A DNA stretch of 64,000 nt from Bacteroidales bacterium (GCA_020636845.1 JACJXD010000001.1:1-64000), one strand, 5' to 3'. Shown: positions 15,969 through 25,744, counted from the stretch's first letter. A program made the numbers and translations. Notes: a model not told the origin generated them from the sequence alone.

Positions 15969-16880
15969 TTACAGTTTAGGTTTGCGAGTTACAACGTGAT
16001 TAGGCGTTTGTCTTAACCCATAAATTTTGGAACTCCAAGGTGAGTATCTTCTCGAAACTCTTTCGATGGTTAATGTCGTAGATTCGTGGTCGTGTACTTC
16101 GTTTTCATATAAAAACAGCGCTGTAGATATTGCAGCAAAAACTTCACCCGGAATTTCTTCGGAAGATTCAAGTTCCATTTCTTTTGAACCTTTTCCGTTC
16201 TTTCTGAGCCTAACCGGTTTTTGAGATACCTTACCGGTAAATTTGAAAATACGATATAGGATTAGCAATGCTGTGAACACAACCAACATAGCGGTTACTG
16301 TCATAATAATGCCTGTTGGGTCAACTTTAATAAATCGTTCGGCAGCGCTAACCTTTTTGTTAAAGAGTTCGTTTGTTGCGTTGGGTGTTGCAACGTCTGT
16401 AACAATCCATTCGCCTGTTCCATCGCTTTCCCTGCTGTAAACAAAATCGGTAGCTAAATTTGGAACGGTAACACTATCAATAAGTGTTCTACCATCCGGG
16501 CTAAAAAGAGCAATAAACCGATTAGTACTATCAAGTAAAAAGTTTAAATGCAGTGTTCCATGCTGGCTTGTTGCATCGGCATAAAAAATTAGGAATTGTC
16601 TTTTGGATATATTTGTAACCGGATCACCATAAGGAATTCTGTATTTCCTTGGATTGTTTATATCGTTAGTTAGGAAGCAACTTCCTGCATTAACGCTGTT
16701 GTACCCGGTATTCATTATTTCCACCCAAGCAGAGCGACGTCCGTAGTTGTCAACGTAACTGGTACTATTTTTTAGCATAACCTCGTTAATTCGCAAGTCG
16801 GTTATGTTTTGGGCGGAACAATTATTTTTCCCAATTAGGATTATGCCTGCTAATGCAAAAAGGGAAATTATTTTTCTCAT
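15969..16880 (-). CDS. mmdD: OadG-type subunit fused to an N-terminal lamin-tail domain
   Basis: 303 residues, far longer than a normal gamma/delta subunit (about 80-120). Order: Sec signal peptide (1-23), an extracytoplasmic lamin-tail-like beta domain (about 25-165, with INEVM and WVEIMN strands), one membrane helix (189-213), a basic cytoplasmic linker, then a C-terminal segment (about 243-290) with EVFAAISTALFLYE and the SPWSSKIYGLRQ end seen in Bacteroidota OadG proteins. The helix and tail should assemble the carboxyltransferase with the membrane subunit. The periplasmic domain is of unknown use. It sits between mmdA and the carrier gene, so the complex assignment is firm. Confidence 0.85.
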   Translation of the reverse strand: MRKIISLFALAGIILIGKNNCSAQNITDLRINEVMLKNSTSYVDNYGRRSAWVEIMNTGYNSVNAGSCFLTNDINNPRKYRIPYGDPVTNISKRQFLIFYADATSQHGTLHLNFLLDSTNRFIALFSPDGRTLIDSVTVPNLATDFVYSRESDGTGEWIVTDVATPNATNELFNKKVSAAERFIKVDPTGIIMTVTAMLVVFTALLILYRIFKFTGKVSQKPVRLRKNGKGSKEMELESSEEIPGEVFAAISTALFLYENEVHDHESTTLTIERVSRRYSPWSSKIYGLRQTPNHVVTRKPKL

Positions 16881-16900
16881 TTTTTATTGCAGTTTTTGGG

Positions 16901-18463
16901 TTATAAGGGTAAGTTAGAATGTTTCTTAGGCGGATTTGTATCCTTTTTAGTTGCTAGTGCCTGTAGGGCTCTAATAATACGGAAACGTGTATTTCTAGGT
17001 TCAATAACATCGTCTAAGTAGCCAAACTTGGCAGCAACGTATGGGTTAGCAAATTTTTCCTTGTATTCCTGTTCCTTACTGGTTAAAAATTCAACCTTTG
17101 CTTTTTCGTCTTCAATGCTTTTTAGTTCACGGCTTAGCAATACCTCAATGGCACCTTTAGGTCCCATTACGGCAATTTCGCCACTTGGCCATGAGTAGTT
17201 TATATCACCACGCAAGTGTTTCGAACTCATAACATCGTAAGCGCCACCGTATGCTTTACGCAGGATAACAGTTACCTTAGGAACGGTGGCTTCGCCGTAA
17301 GCGTAAAGCAATTTAGCCCCATGAAGAATAATTCCGTTATACTCTTGTCCTGTTCCGGGAAGGAAACCGGGAACATCAACCAAGGTAACAATAGGAATAT
17401 TGAATGCGTCGCAGAAACGAACAAAGCGAGCTGCCTTGCGCGATGCGTTAATATCGAGTACGCCGGCTAAGTATTTTGGCTGATTGGCTACAATACCAAC
17501 CGATTGTCCGTTAAAACGGGCAAATGTTGTAACAATATTTGGAGCGTAATCGCCTTGAACTTCAAGAAATTCACCGTAGTCAACAATAGACGAAATAACA
17601 TCTTTTATATCGTAAGGTTTGTTGGGACTATCGGGAATAATTTCGTTAAGAGCATCCTCGAACCTGTCAATGGGATCGGTGCAAGAGAGCAATGGGGGAT
17701 CTTCCAGGTTATTCTGAGGCAAGTAACTTAACAACTTGCGAATAAGCATTATTCCTTCTTCTTCGTTGTTGGCAACAAAATGGGCAACACCCGATTTGGT
17801 AGAGTGAATGCTAGCACCTCCAAGTTCTTCGGAAGTAACCGTTTCGCCTGTTACTGTTTTTACTACTTTTGGACCGGTAACAAACATGTAGCTGGTGTTA
17901 CGCGACATGATGATAAAGTCCGTTAAGGCGGGAGAGTAAACTGCTCCACCTGCACAAGGACCAAAAATTGCAGAAATTTGAGGAATTACTCCCGAAGCAA
18001 GTATGTTACGTTCAAAAATTTCGGCATATCCACCCAAACTTTTAACACCTTCCTGAATACGTGCTCCACCGCTATCGTTTATTCCAATAACCGGAGCGCC
18101 GACCTTCATGGCCATGTCCATAACTTTGCAGATTTTGGCTGCAAACATTTCGGAAAGCGATCCTCCAAAAACGGTAAAGTCTTGAGAGAAAATATACACT
18201 AATCGTCCATCGATGGTTCCGTAACCGGTTACAACGCCGTCCGAAAGGTAAGTTTCCTTTTCGAGACCAAAATCGATGCAACGGTGCGAAACAAACATAT
18301 CGAATTCTTCGAACGAACCTTCGTCGAGGAGCATATCGATACGTTCACGGGCAGTGTGTTTTCCCTTTTGGTGTTGGGTTTCTATTCGGCGTTCGCCGCC
18401 TCCTAATTTAGCCTTTTCGCGTAATTCAATTAGTTCTTTAATGTTCTTTTCCTGATTGCTCAT
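16901..18463 (-). CDS. mmdA: Methylmalonyl-CoA decarboxylase alpha subunit (carboxyltransferase)
   Basis: 520 residues, crotonase-fold carboxyltransferase with both halves. The N-terminal half has the oxyanion segment GGARIQEG and GPCAGGAVYSPAL; the C-terminal half has DVPGFLPGTGQE and KAYGGAYDVM. It moves the carboxyl group of a CoA ester to biotin on the carrier subunit. The same fold serves propionyl-CoA carboxylase, but the neighbours (membrane beta subunit, OadG-like subunit, epimerase) and the lack of a biotin carboxylase here point to decarboxylation of (S)-methylmalonyl-CoA to propionyl-CoA with sodium export. Confidence 0.92.
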   Translation of the reverse strand: MSNQEKNIKELIELREKAKLGGGERRIETQHQKGKHTARERIDMLLDEGSFEEFDMFVSHRCIDFGLEKETYLSDGVVTGYGTIDGRLVYIFSQDFTVFGGSLSEMFAAKICKVMDMAMKVGAPVIGINDSGGARIQEGVKSLGGYAEIFERNILASGVIPQISAIFGPCAGGAVYSPALTDFIIMSRNTSYMFVTGPKVVKTVTGETVTSEELGGASIHSTKSGVAHFVANNEEEGIMLIRKLLSYLPQNNLEDPPLLSCTDPIDRFEDALNEIIPDSPNKPYDIKDVISSIVDYGEFLEVQGDYAPNIVTTFARFNGQSVGIVANQPKYLAGVLDINASRKAARFVRFCDAFNIPIVTLVDVPGFLPGTGQEYNGIILHGAKLLYAYGEATVPKVTVILRKAYGGAYDVMSSKHLRGDINYSWPSGEIAVMGPKGAIEVLLSRELKSIEDEKAKVEFLTSKEQEYKEKFANPYVAAKFGYLDDVIEPRNTRFRIIRALQALATKKDTNPPKKHSNLPL

Positions 18464-18494
18464 TTCTTTGAAGTGTATTTGGGAGTGTAAACAA

Positions 18495-18908
18495 TTACTT
18501 GTTGTTTTTATTTTCGCATAGTTCGGTTAATACGCCTAAAGTTGATTTTGGGTGTAGAAATGCGATATCAAGGCCTTCGGCTCCTTTACGGGGTTTTTGG
18601 TCGATTAAGCGAACTCCTTGCGCTTCAATTTGTTTAAGTTGATCTTCGATATTAGTTACAGCAAAGGCAATGTGATGGATTCCTTCGCCTTTTTTCTCGA
18701 TATACTTTCCGATAGGTCCTTCGGGATCGGTCGATTCTAAAAGTTCAATTTTAGTTTGACCAACCATAAAGAAGGCGGTTTTTACCTTTTGGTCTTTAAC
18801 TTCCTCTACGTTATAGCATTTTAGACCTAGCACGTTTTCGTAATATGGTATTGCTTCGTCTAAACTTTTTACGGCAATCCCAATATGTTCTATGTGAGAA
18901 ATACTCAT
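18495..18908 (-). CDS. mce: Methylmalonyl-CoA epimerase
   Basis: 137 residues, a two-module VOC protein of normal length. Metal ligands are His8 (IEHIGIAV), the His of GIHHIAFAV and the Glu of VLTELCE. It interconverts the R and S forms of methylmalonyl-CoA, linking the B12-dependent mutase (not in this window) to the decarboxylase encoded by the next four genes. First gene of the operon; 31 bp separate it from mmdA. Confidence 0.93.
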   Translation of the reverse strand: MSISHIEHIGIAVKSLDEAIPYYENVLGLKCYNVEEVKDQKVKTAFFMVGQTKIELLESTDPEGPIGKYIEKKGEGIHHIAFAVTNIEDQLKQIEAQGVRLIDQKPRKGAEGLDIAFLHPKSTLGVLTELCENKNNK

Positions 18909-18936
18909 AATTATATTTTTATGGTTTGTTTGCCCG

Positions 18937-18944
18937 CAAAGTTA
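18937..18944 (-). promoter_or_regulatory. Candidate -7 element (TAACTTTG) of the mce-mmd operon
   Basis: Matches TAnnTTTG and lies 29 bases before the mce ATG. No strong -33 element. Confidence 0.45.
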
Positions 18945-19171
18945 CCCTCAAAAGAGGAGTTAAACTAAACTTTTCGCAAACGATTTAGTTGTTTTGCAAC
19001 AATGTTAAATAACATATTTTGAGGATTTACAGCGATTTAGAATCGATTTAGATTCTCTTTAATGAGAATTTTTATCGAAGAAAAGAAACCTTGTGTTTGT
19101 AAAATATGCTGGTTGGGTTAAACTTCAGTATAGTAGGTGTTTGTAAGATTGTACTTGCGGTTCAACCAAAC

Positions 19172-19861
19172 TTATTTAATGGAATATTTCGAAATAATAG
19201 CAGTGGTTATGGAGTGTAACAGTTTTATAGCGTTAGCATCGAGGCCGGTTAAACTTTCAATTATTCGTCCGTGAATAAGTTTGTTTGGACCAAGGTCTAT
19301 ATCATTTAATATTAGGTTTGCTTTGTTGATGAGTGCTTTAAGGGTTTCCGCTTCGGGCATTTCCTTTTCAGCATGAGTTTCTTGTTCTATACTGCTTAGC
19401 ATAAAGGCGAATATCATAACGGATTGTGCCAAGTTCAACGACGGGTATTTTGTTTTCATGGGAACCGTGGCAGTTCGGTGGCACAATGCCATTTCGTCGT
19501 TGGTTAAGCCCGATTCCTCGCGGCCAAAAACAACGGCTAGGCTGTTTATCGTGTTTTTCTTATCTTCGATAAAAGCGTGAAGTTCGTTTACAGGTATTAC
19601 GTCCTGCTTAACCCACCTGTGTTTTGCCGATGTTGCTATGGCAAAATCTATTCCGTTTAGGGCTGCTTGTAGCGTATTGTAAACCTTGGCATTCTCAAGA
19701 ATTTCGGTTGATGCGTGGGCTAGTTTACGGGCATCCATTGAGAGGTAGTCGCATGGATTTACCAGCCTTAAATCGTTAAACCCCATTGTTTTTAGTGCTC
19801 TGGCAGCAGCCCCTACATTTTCGGGGACAGCGGGTTCTACTAGGATAAAGGAAATGTTCAT
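19172..19861 (-). CDS. trmJ: SPOUT tRNA/rRNA 2'-O-methyltransferase, TrmJ-like
   Basis: 229 residues. The knotted SPOUT fold shows motif 1 (PENVGAAARALKTMG), motif 2 (VFGREESGLTNDE) and motif 3 (YPSLNLAQSVMIFA). A C-terminal extension of about 70 residues is present. TrmJ methylates the 2'-OH of nucleotide 32 in tRNA with AdoMet. The AxxKHR region and total length agree with that group, although other SpoU members are close. Its ATG overlaps the MutS-like gene's TGA by four bases. Confidence 0.8.
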   Translation of the reverse strand: MNISFILVEPAVPENVGAAARALKTMGFNDLRLVNPCDYLSMDARKLAHASTEILENAKVYNTLQAALNGIDFAIATSAKHRWVKQDVIPVNELHAFIEDKKNTINSLAVVFGREESGLTNDEMALCHRTATVPMKTKYPSLNLAQSVMIFAFMLSSIEQETHAEKEMPEAETLKALINKANLILNDIDLGPNKLIHGRIIESLTGLDANAIKLLHSITTAIISKYSIK

Positions 19862-21210
19862 TTTATATTGCTGTTTAGCATTTCGTCAATGCCTTCGTTT
19901 TTAATAATAATCAAACCAAGCCGTTCGTTCGATATTCCATCAGCCAACCTATATGAAAATACGGGTTTGCTATTTTCGGTGGTCGATTCAAAGTGCTTAA
20001 ATAGTATCTGTGGATTTTTATCGATTTCCTTTGATAGCTCTGTTAGGTGCGATGACAGGATAAACAGGGACGATTTCCAGTTTAACAGTCCGTTGATTAC
20101 TAGCAACGAACCGTCGAAAGCATCCTTTATGTTTGTTCCTTTAAACAGCTCATCAAAAATTATAAAGCATTTTTCGAATTTGGTAACGGCTTCGGCTGCT
20201 TTTTTTACACGCATAACTTCAGCGTAAAAGAAGCTGTATCCGATGGATAAATTATCGGAGGTGTTAATGCTGCTCAACAGCGCTTTAAATGGTGTCCATT
20301 GCATTTTGGTTGCCGGAACGGCCATTCCTATTTGAGCCAGGTAAACGGCAATTCCGCACGATTTTAAAAATGTGGTTTTACCGGCCATGTTCGGTCCGGT
20401 AAGGAAAAGGAAGTTGCTTTTTTGGCCAAACGTTAGGTTGTTTGCAACGGGCTTTTTAAGGAAAAGGTGATATAGTCCTTCAACCTCAAAGTTAGCGTGT
20501 GGGCTGTTTATTATTTCGGGGAAGGTTAAGTTATATTTGAGTACCGATTTTGCTAAGGACTGTAGAGCATCGAGTTCGTATGAAATTGAAATTAGCTTAA
20601 GCGTTTCGGATTTGTACTCGTATCTGAAAACCTGATCCCACGCAATGCTCTGTTGAAAACTTTGGTTAACGGGGTTTGACTTTGATATGGTCTGCGCGAA
20701 CGGTGCTGTTGTAAATATTTTGTTTGCCTGTTCCCAATATGCTGCAATTTGAGGTGGAAGGTTTTCCTTATCGAACTGAATAAAAAATTTATGTATGGAT
20801 TGAATAAACAGAATTGTACCGGAAACTCCTTGAACGATGGTGTTTTTATAATTTTTGTATTTGAATAGGTATAGCGAACTTTCCACAAAACGGCTGAATG
20901 CGTTTTTAGCAACAGCAACTTCGGCTTTCGAAAAGAAATATACTTCCAGCATGTCCATTAACTTTTTGTTAATGGGAAGTTTAAAGTTGTCGTCATATTC
21001 GTAAATCCACTTAATGGATTGTTGGCGTTGCTCTATCAGGGTTGCGTTGCAAAGCGGGTTGTAAAAAATTTCTTTTAACGCGTCTTTTCCCCCTCGGGTT
21101 TGGGTTTGGTCCAACATTTCCAAAATACTGTATCCGGCAGAGTTGTCGCGAACAATTTCCAGTTCGTTAAGGGTTTGGTTGTCAATAACCATTTTGTTGG
21201 AGGTGTCCAT
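19858..21210 (-). CDS. MutS-related ATPase lacking mismatch-recognition domains
   Basis: 450 residues. A helical core/lever segment (about 20-250) leads to the MutS-type ABC ATPase (about 265-445). Walker A is GPNMAGKTT, Walker B is IIFDELFKGTN, and a signature-like segment (NTSDNLSIGYSFFYAE) lies between. The N-terminal mismatch and connector domains of MutS are absent, as is a MutS2 Smr/KOW end. Its role in DNA metabolism is therefore uncertain; Bacteroidota carry several such short MutS relatives. It is coupled to the downstream TrmJ-like gene. Confidence 0.8.
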   Translation of the reverse strand: MDTSNKMVIDNQTLNELEIVRDNSAGYSILEMLDQTQTRGGKDALKEIFYNPLCNATLIEQRQQSIKWIYEYDDNFKLPINKKLMDMLEVYFFSKAEVAVAKNAFSRFVESSLYLFKYKNYKNTIVQGVSGTILFIQSIHKFFIQFDKENLPPQIAAYWEQANKIFTTAPFAQTISKSNPVNQSFQQSIAWDQVFRYEYKSETLKLISISYELDALQSLAKSVLKYNLTFPEIINSPHANFEVEGLYHLFLKKPVANNLTFGQKSNFLFLTGPNMAGKTTFLKSCGIAVYLAQIGMAVPATKMQWTPFKALLSSINTSDNLSIGYSFFYAEVMRVKKAAEAVTKFEKCFIIFDELFKGTNIKDAFDGSLLVINGLLNWKSSLFILSSHLTELSKEIDKNPQILFKHFESTTENSKPVFSYRLADGISNERLGLIIIKNEGIDEMLNSNIK

Positions 21211-21240
21211 ATTCGGGGTGGATTTTTAGCAAATGTAATA

Positions 21241-21272
21241 AAAAAGCAGGCTACAAATAGTAGCCTGCTTTT
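21241..21272 (-). terminator. Terminator of the 21285-23342 peptidase gene
   Basis: AAAAGCAGGCTAC/GTAGCCTGCTTTT, a 13-bp perfect stem with a 5-base loop, T-rich on the minus strand. Confidence 0.85.
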
Positions 21273-21284
21273 ATGGGAGATGTA

Positions 21285-23342
21285 TTACTTCGATAACTTT
21301 TCGAGAGCTTCGTCCGATGCTTCAAGAATTGGTTCAACGGAAAGAGTTTGTCCAACGCCTTCTTTTAGCCAAAGTTGAGGTATTAGCCTGCCTTGGGAGT
21401 ATATTCTTTCAACCTCGTTGGCAAACGATTTTCCTTTGAAATCCTTTTCGAGTTGAAATTCGATTAACGAACCAATTGGATAAGCCGAAAGGTAAAGAGG
21501 ATCGTTTATCATGTGCGAGTATATTGCCAAAATTGGTTCGTCGGTAGAGCCGAATACATCGGCAAAGTAGTCGTTCCATATTTTCTTGGCAATGCTAATG
21601 GTTGCTTCCTTAACCTCTTGTGCATTGGCTTCGGGATGAGCGTATAGCCATTTCCAAAGATTTATGTCAACAAGCGAAACACCCATTATTTCGTAGCACG
21701 ACCAAAGGTTATCGAGCGTTTCCATCGATTCTTTTTCGGGGTTGGTTTCCTTAATTCCTAAAACTTGCAAATCGCGTTTTTGGAAAACAAAGGCCAATGC
21801 TTCGGTAAAGGCAGTATTGGGAACTCCGTGCATTGTGTAGTAGTCAACATCGTGTAGCGAAATGGTTTGTTCCACGTTGTGGCCGAATTCGTGCATGGCA
21901 ATGTTAAAGCCTTTATACATCATACCCGTTGCAGGGATATGGGTTCTTAGCAGAGCAACGTCCTTGTGCATTTCGGCACCCCATGCGTGTCCGGCTCCGC
22001 GCGAACCTTCAACTTTAACCCGTTCTTGGATGAATTTGGCCTTTTCCATTGTCCAGCCCAGCGAGGTGAGGATGCTCGGTATTTCTTTTTCAAAAGCCTG
22101 AGTATTTGGGAAACGTTTTGTGGTAATGGCGTCAAGTTTTTTCTCGGAAATGCCGCTTCTGGCTTTGAAACCATCGTACCAAATATCGAAAGGCTGAAGT
22201 TCGCGTCCTAACCGTTTGCTAATTAGCTTGCCGCATTCGCGTACCTCTTTGGACGATACAAGAGTGATAAACAGTTGCTCAACTTCATCAACCGGAAGTT
22301 CGTACTCTCCTTCAAATTTTCGTTGAATGAAGCTTGGCATGTTGGGAGTGTATTCGTCGATAGACTTTAGCACCTTGAATTGATTTACAATTTGTTGGTA
22401 ACGGGTGTTGGGTTCCGGTATGCCGGCTACATCTTTTCCATCCTTGGAGATTGCATTACTAAAAGGATTCCAAGTATATTGATTGCTATTAATAACCTGT
22501 TCGGGAATACTTTGGTCAATAATCCGCTTCATAACCTCGTATATTACCTTTTGACGTTCGAGGCCTTCTTCTTTTTCGGCATATTGTGCTTTTAGTTCAT
22601 CGCGAAGTCCCCAGTGCGAAATTAGAGCTAAGGTTGAATCGGTAAACAGTTTTTCTCCTTTTTCGTTTTCCAACTTGCTCATGTAAATGTAGTACTGACT
22701 AATGTATGTTTCGGCGTTTGTGTTTGCTGTAGAGTAATCCTGAATTAACTTGGCCGGCACGCGGGTGGTAAACATGTCGCCCATACGGGCATAAGCCCAC
22801 TGCTTGCGGCTCCACTTTTCGCCTTCTGCAGTTTTTTCTTTTAGCGAGTAATACGGAAAGTTTAATGCGGTGATAAAGGCTATTTTGTTGGCAAAAAGAT
22901 CTTCGGATAGATGTGCCGAAGCGTTATATGCGCCAAATAGTTCGTCGATAGGAGTAATGGGGCCCCAATCGAGGTGTAAAGGTCTCATTAACTCCTTGCT
23001 GAGTAAAATAAAGTATCCGTTCAGCATTTCGGAGCCATACGATAACTTGTTAAATAGTTGATCTAAATCGGCGTCGTTGGCTACAAATTGCGATTTGCAA
23101 AAGTTTTCGAAATCCTGTGTAGTTCCATCGGAAGCACGCCAAAGGTTTGCCACTTGTTTTACCCCGCGTTCAATGCGAAACGATTGTTCTTGTCCGTAGG
23201 TATTCTTTAAGTTGCTAATTACATTTTGGACTGTTTGCTCCGGTATTGGAGACTTTTCAATACGGGCATTTTTCCCATTCTGACTACATTGTGTCATGGT
23301 CAGCAGAATTAATGCGGTTAAGAGTAAAGAAACTTTTTTCAT
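21285..23342 (-). CDS. HExxH zinc metallopeptidase lipoprotein (gluzincin, M3/M2-like)
   Basis: 685 residues. Lipoprotein signal with Cys19 in MTQC. The zinc site is His484-Glu485-Phe-Gly-His488, and the third ligand is probably Glu514 in FTEALAF, 26 residues downstream, as in gluzincins of the M3/M2 kind. The long helical N-terminal part and the C-terminal HMINDPLYLSAY segment also fit that fold. It is not a dipeptidyl peptidase III, which needs a six-residue HExxGH site. Probably cleaves oligopeptides in the periplasm or at the surface. It is followed by its own terminator. Confidence 0.75.
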   Translation of the reverse strand: MKKVSLLLTALILLTMTQCSQNGKNARIEKSPIPEQTVQNVISNLKNTYGQEQSFRIERGVKQVANLWRASDGTTQDFENFCKSQFVANDADLDQLFNKLSYGSEMLNGYFILLSKELMRPLHLDWGPITPIDELFGAYNASAHLSEDLFANKIAFITALNFPYYSLKEKTAEGEKWSRKQWAYARMGDMFTTRVPAKLIQDYSTANTNAETYISQYYIYMSKLENEKGEKLFTDSTLALISHWGLRDELKAQYAEKEEGLERQKVIYEVMKRIIDQSIPEQVINSNQYTWNPFSNAISKDGKDVAGIPEPNTRYQQIVNQFKVLKSIDEYTPNMPSFIQRKFEGEYELPVDEVEQLFITLVSSKEVRECGKLISKRLGRELQPFDIWYDGFKARSGISEKKLDAITTKRFPNTQAFEKEIPSILTSLGWTMEKAKFIQERVKVEGSRGAGHAWGAEMHKDVALLRTHIPATGMMYKGFNIAMHEFGHNVEQTISLHDVDYYTMHGVPNTAFTEALAFVFQKRDLQVLGIKETNPEKESMETLDNLWSCYEIMGVSLVDINLWKWLYAHPEANAQEVKEATISIAKKIWNDYFADVFGSTDEPILAIYSHMINDPLYLSAYPIGSLIEFQLEKDFKGKSFANEVERIYSQGRLIPQLWLKEGVGQTLSVEPILEASDEALEKLSK

Positions 23343-23671
23343 TTGATCTAGTGTTTGGGTTTATGTGTTTAGAACTCATTTAGGCTGTTTAGTTTAACCG
23401 TTTTGGGTATTATCTTTTATCACTTTACAAATATAATCGAATCGGATTTTGAGCGGTTGCTAAATAACAAAAGTTTGATAGAAGTGTAAGTTGATGATTT
23501 TTAGTATTAACAATGTATAAAAAGAGCCTGTTTGATTATAGCATATCAGTGGAAGAGATTAGGGTAGTTTGTTGTTTTCGAATCGTTTAATAGTTTAAAT
23601 TTCTACGGACTATTTTGCCATTTTTGGAAAAATTGAAGTTGGTAAGGGGTAAGATTCTGAACGTTTAATGT
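23343..23671. other. Intergenic region between two peptidase genes
   Basis: AT-rich, no gene seen. Its left part carries a TAnnTTTG element (23428-23435) for the gene at 21285-23342; its right part leads into the next terminator. Confidence 0.5.
23428..23435 (-). promoter_or_regulatory. Candidate -7 element (TATATTTG)
   Basis: Matches TAnnTTTG about 86 bases upstream of the 23342 start. No -33 TTG at normal spacing. Confidence 0.35.
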
Positions 23672-23702
23672 AAAAAAGGCTACCGGATTAGGGTAGCCTT
23701 TG
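23672..23702 (-). terminator. Terminator of the M13 peptidase gene
   Basis: AAGGCTACC/GGTAGCCTT stem followed on the minus strand by a run of six T, directly after the stop at 23708. Confidence 0.85.
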
Positions 23703-23707
23703 TTTTT

Positions 23708-25744
23708 TTACCAAATCTTTGCTCTGTTTTCGGGAGCAATGTATAGTGGATCGTTAGGACTAATGTTAAATGCTTCGTAAAATTCAGGGATGTTGAAAAG
23801 TGCCCCGTTAACGCGGAAACGGCCTGGTGAATGAACATCCTCTTTTACCCTACGCATTAACTCTTTGTCGCGAATTATTTGTCTCCAAACATTTGCATAC
23901 GACAGGAAGAAACGTTGGTTGGCTGTAAATCCGTCGATTGGTTGTGGGGTTGCTTTCCCTGCCAACGATTTTTGGAATGCGTGATACGAAATGGTGAGTC
24001 CGCCGTAATCGGCAATGTTTTCACCTAAGGTGAGTTTTCCGTTTACGTGCATAGAATCGATGGCAACAAAGCGGTCGAACTGATTTACCAAAGCCTGCGT
24101 AAGTTCGTTGAACTTCGTGGCATCATCCTTTGTCCACCAGTCGGAAAGGTTACCGTTTTTATCGTAGTTACGTCCCTGATCGTCGAAACCATGGGTCATT
24201 TCGTGGCCAATTACAACGCCAATTGCACCGTAGTTAACGGCATCGTCGGCATCCTTGTTGAAGAATGGCGGTTGGAGAATTCCGGCAGGGAATACAATTT
24301 CGTTCATCAACGGATTGTAGTAAGCATTTACCGTTTGAGGCGTCATTTCCCATTCGGTTCTATCGACAGGTTTTCCAAGTTTATCCATGTTTTCTTTGAA
24401 ACGGAATTTTGCCGCATTACGAATATTGTTGGCGTAACTACCACGTTCAATATCAAGCGAAGAGTAATCCTTCCACTTATCGGGATAGCCGACTTTAACT
24501 ACCATCGATTGAAGTTTATCGATAGCTTTTGCCTTTGTGGAATCGCTCATCCATGTTAAATTTTCAATTCTATCCTTGAACGATAATTTTAGATTACCAA
24601 TTAAATCGACCATTTTTTGTTTGGCTTCGGGAGGAAAATTTTCTTCAACAAAAATTTGTCCTACCAATTCGCCAATGGTGAAGTTTGCAGTAGAAGAAAC
24701 TCTTTGCCAACGGGGCCGTTGAACTTCAATGCCGGATAATTTACGTCCGTAGAAATCGAAATGCTCGTTATCGAAATTTTGCGATAGGAACGATGCGTAA
24801 CGGTTTAGCACATTCCATGTTAGGTAATTTTTCCAAGCATCAATGCTCAGATAATCAATCATTTTATTTGCTTCCTTGTAGAAGTTCGGATTATCGATAA
24901 CAAAATCCTTGGGTACTTCAATGCCTAAGTTTGTGAAATACTCATTCCACTTGAATGACGGAGCAAGTTGCTGCATTTGTTCGATGCTAACCTTGTTGTA
25001 GGTTTTGTAAGGATCGCGGCTCTCTACCCTTGTAAATGTTACATTGGCCAATTCGGTTTCCAACGTCATAATTTGGTCGGCTGCTTTTTGTGCTTCGTCG
25101 GGGGTAATTCCAATAAGCGCAAACATATTTTTGATATGATCTACGTACTGTTTACGTATTTCAACGGTACGCTCATCTTTATTGAAGTAGTAGTCTCTAT
25201 CGGGCAAACCAAGTCCGTCGCTGTATAGGTTTACAATGATGGTATCGGCCTTTTTGTTGTCCTGACCGGCTACCGGTATAAATAGGGGGGCAATGTATTC
25301 CTTTTGAAGTTCGCTTATTGCTTTTAAAAGTTGATCGGTATTGGTAATTGATGCTATAAGATTTAGTTCCGGCTTAATTGGATCGAAACCTTGTTTGTCT
25401 ATTTGAGTCGTATCCATTCCTGACGTAAAGAAATCGCCAACTTTTTGCCAATTGCTCCCTTTGGGTGCGTCGGTTTTGGTAGCAGCTTCGTCGAATATTT
25501 TCTTTACCAACAGGTCGTTTTCTTCAGCCAAAATGTCAAATGAACCATAACGCGATTTGTCTTCGGGCATTTTGGTGTTTTTCATCCAGGTTCCGTTAGC
25601 ATATTCAAAAAAATCGACACCCGGTTTAACGGTAGTATCCATGTTTGCAGTGTCCAAAGCGGGTTTGGCGTTTTCCTTTTTGGTACAGCCCACAAAAACA
25701 AATGTTGCAGCAAAGCAACATAGTAAAAGAGAATTTTTCTTCAT
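23708..25744 (-). CDS. pepO: M13 family zinc endopeptidase (PepO/neprilysin type), lipoprotein
   Basis: 678 residues. The lipoprotein signal ends at Cys20 (VGC). Family marks are complete: NAYYNP (473-478), HEMTH at 514-518, GENIADYGG with the zinc ligand Glu575, the C-terminal VNGALFNIPEF region and the conserved final Trp. M13 enzymes cleave short peptides inside a closed chamber. The lipoprotein signal places it in the periplasm or at the surface, where it would supply peptides for amino-acid fermentation. Single-gene unit with its own terminator. Confidence 0.93.
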   Translation of the reverse strand: MKKNSLLLCCFAATFVFVGCTKKENAKPALDTANMDTTVKPGVDFFEYANGTWMKNTKMPEDKSRYGSFDILAEENDLLVKKIFDEAATKTDAPKGSNWQKVGDFFTSGMDTTQIDKQGFDPIKPELNLIASITNTDQLLKAISELQKEYIAPLFIPVAGQDNKKADTIIVNLYSDGLGLPDRDYYFNKDERTVEIRKQYVDHIKNMFALIGITPDEAQKAADQIMTLETELANVTFTRVESRDPYKTYNKVSIEQMQQLAPSFKWNEYFTNLGIEVPKDFVIDNPNFYKEANKMIDYLSIDAWKNYLTWNVLNRYASFLSQNFDNEHFDFYGRKLSGIEVQRPRWQRVSSTANFTIGELVGQIFVEENFPPEAKQKMVDLIGNLKLSFKDRIENLTWMSDSTKAKAIDKLQSMVVKVGYPDKWKDYSSLDIERGSYANNIRNAAKFRFKENMDKLGKPVDRTEWEMTPQTVNAYYNPLMNEIVFPAGILQPPFFNKDADDAVNYGAIGVVIGHEMTHGFDDQGRNYDKNGNLSDWWTKDDATKFNELTQALVNQFDRFVAIDSMHVNGKLTLGENIADYGGLTISYHAFQKSLAGKATPQPIDGFTANQRFFLSYANVWRQIIRDKELMRRVKEDVHSPGRFRVNGALFNIPEFYEAFNISPNDPLYIAPENRAKIW

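Noticed and set aside
21285..23342. Dipeptidyl peptidase III (M49)
   Set aside because: M49 requires HExxGH; the sequence has the five-residue HEFGH.
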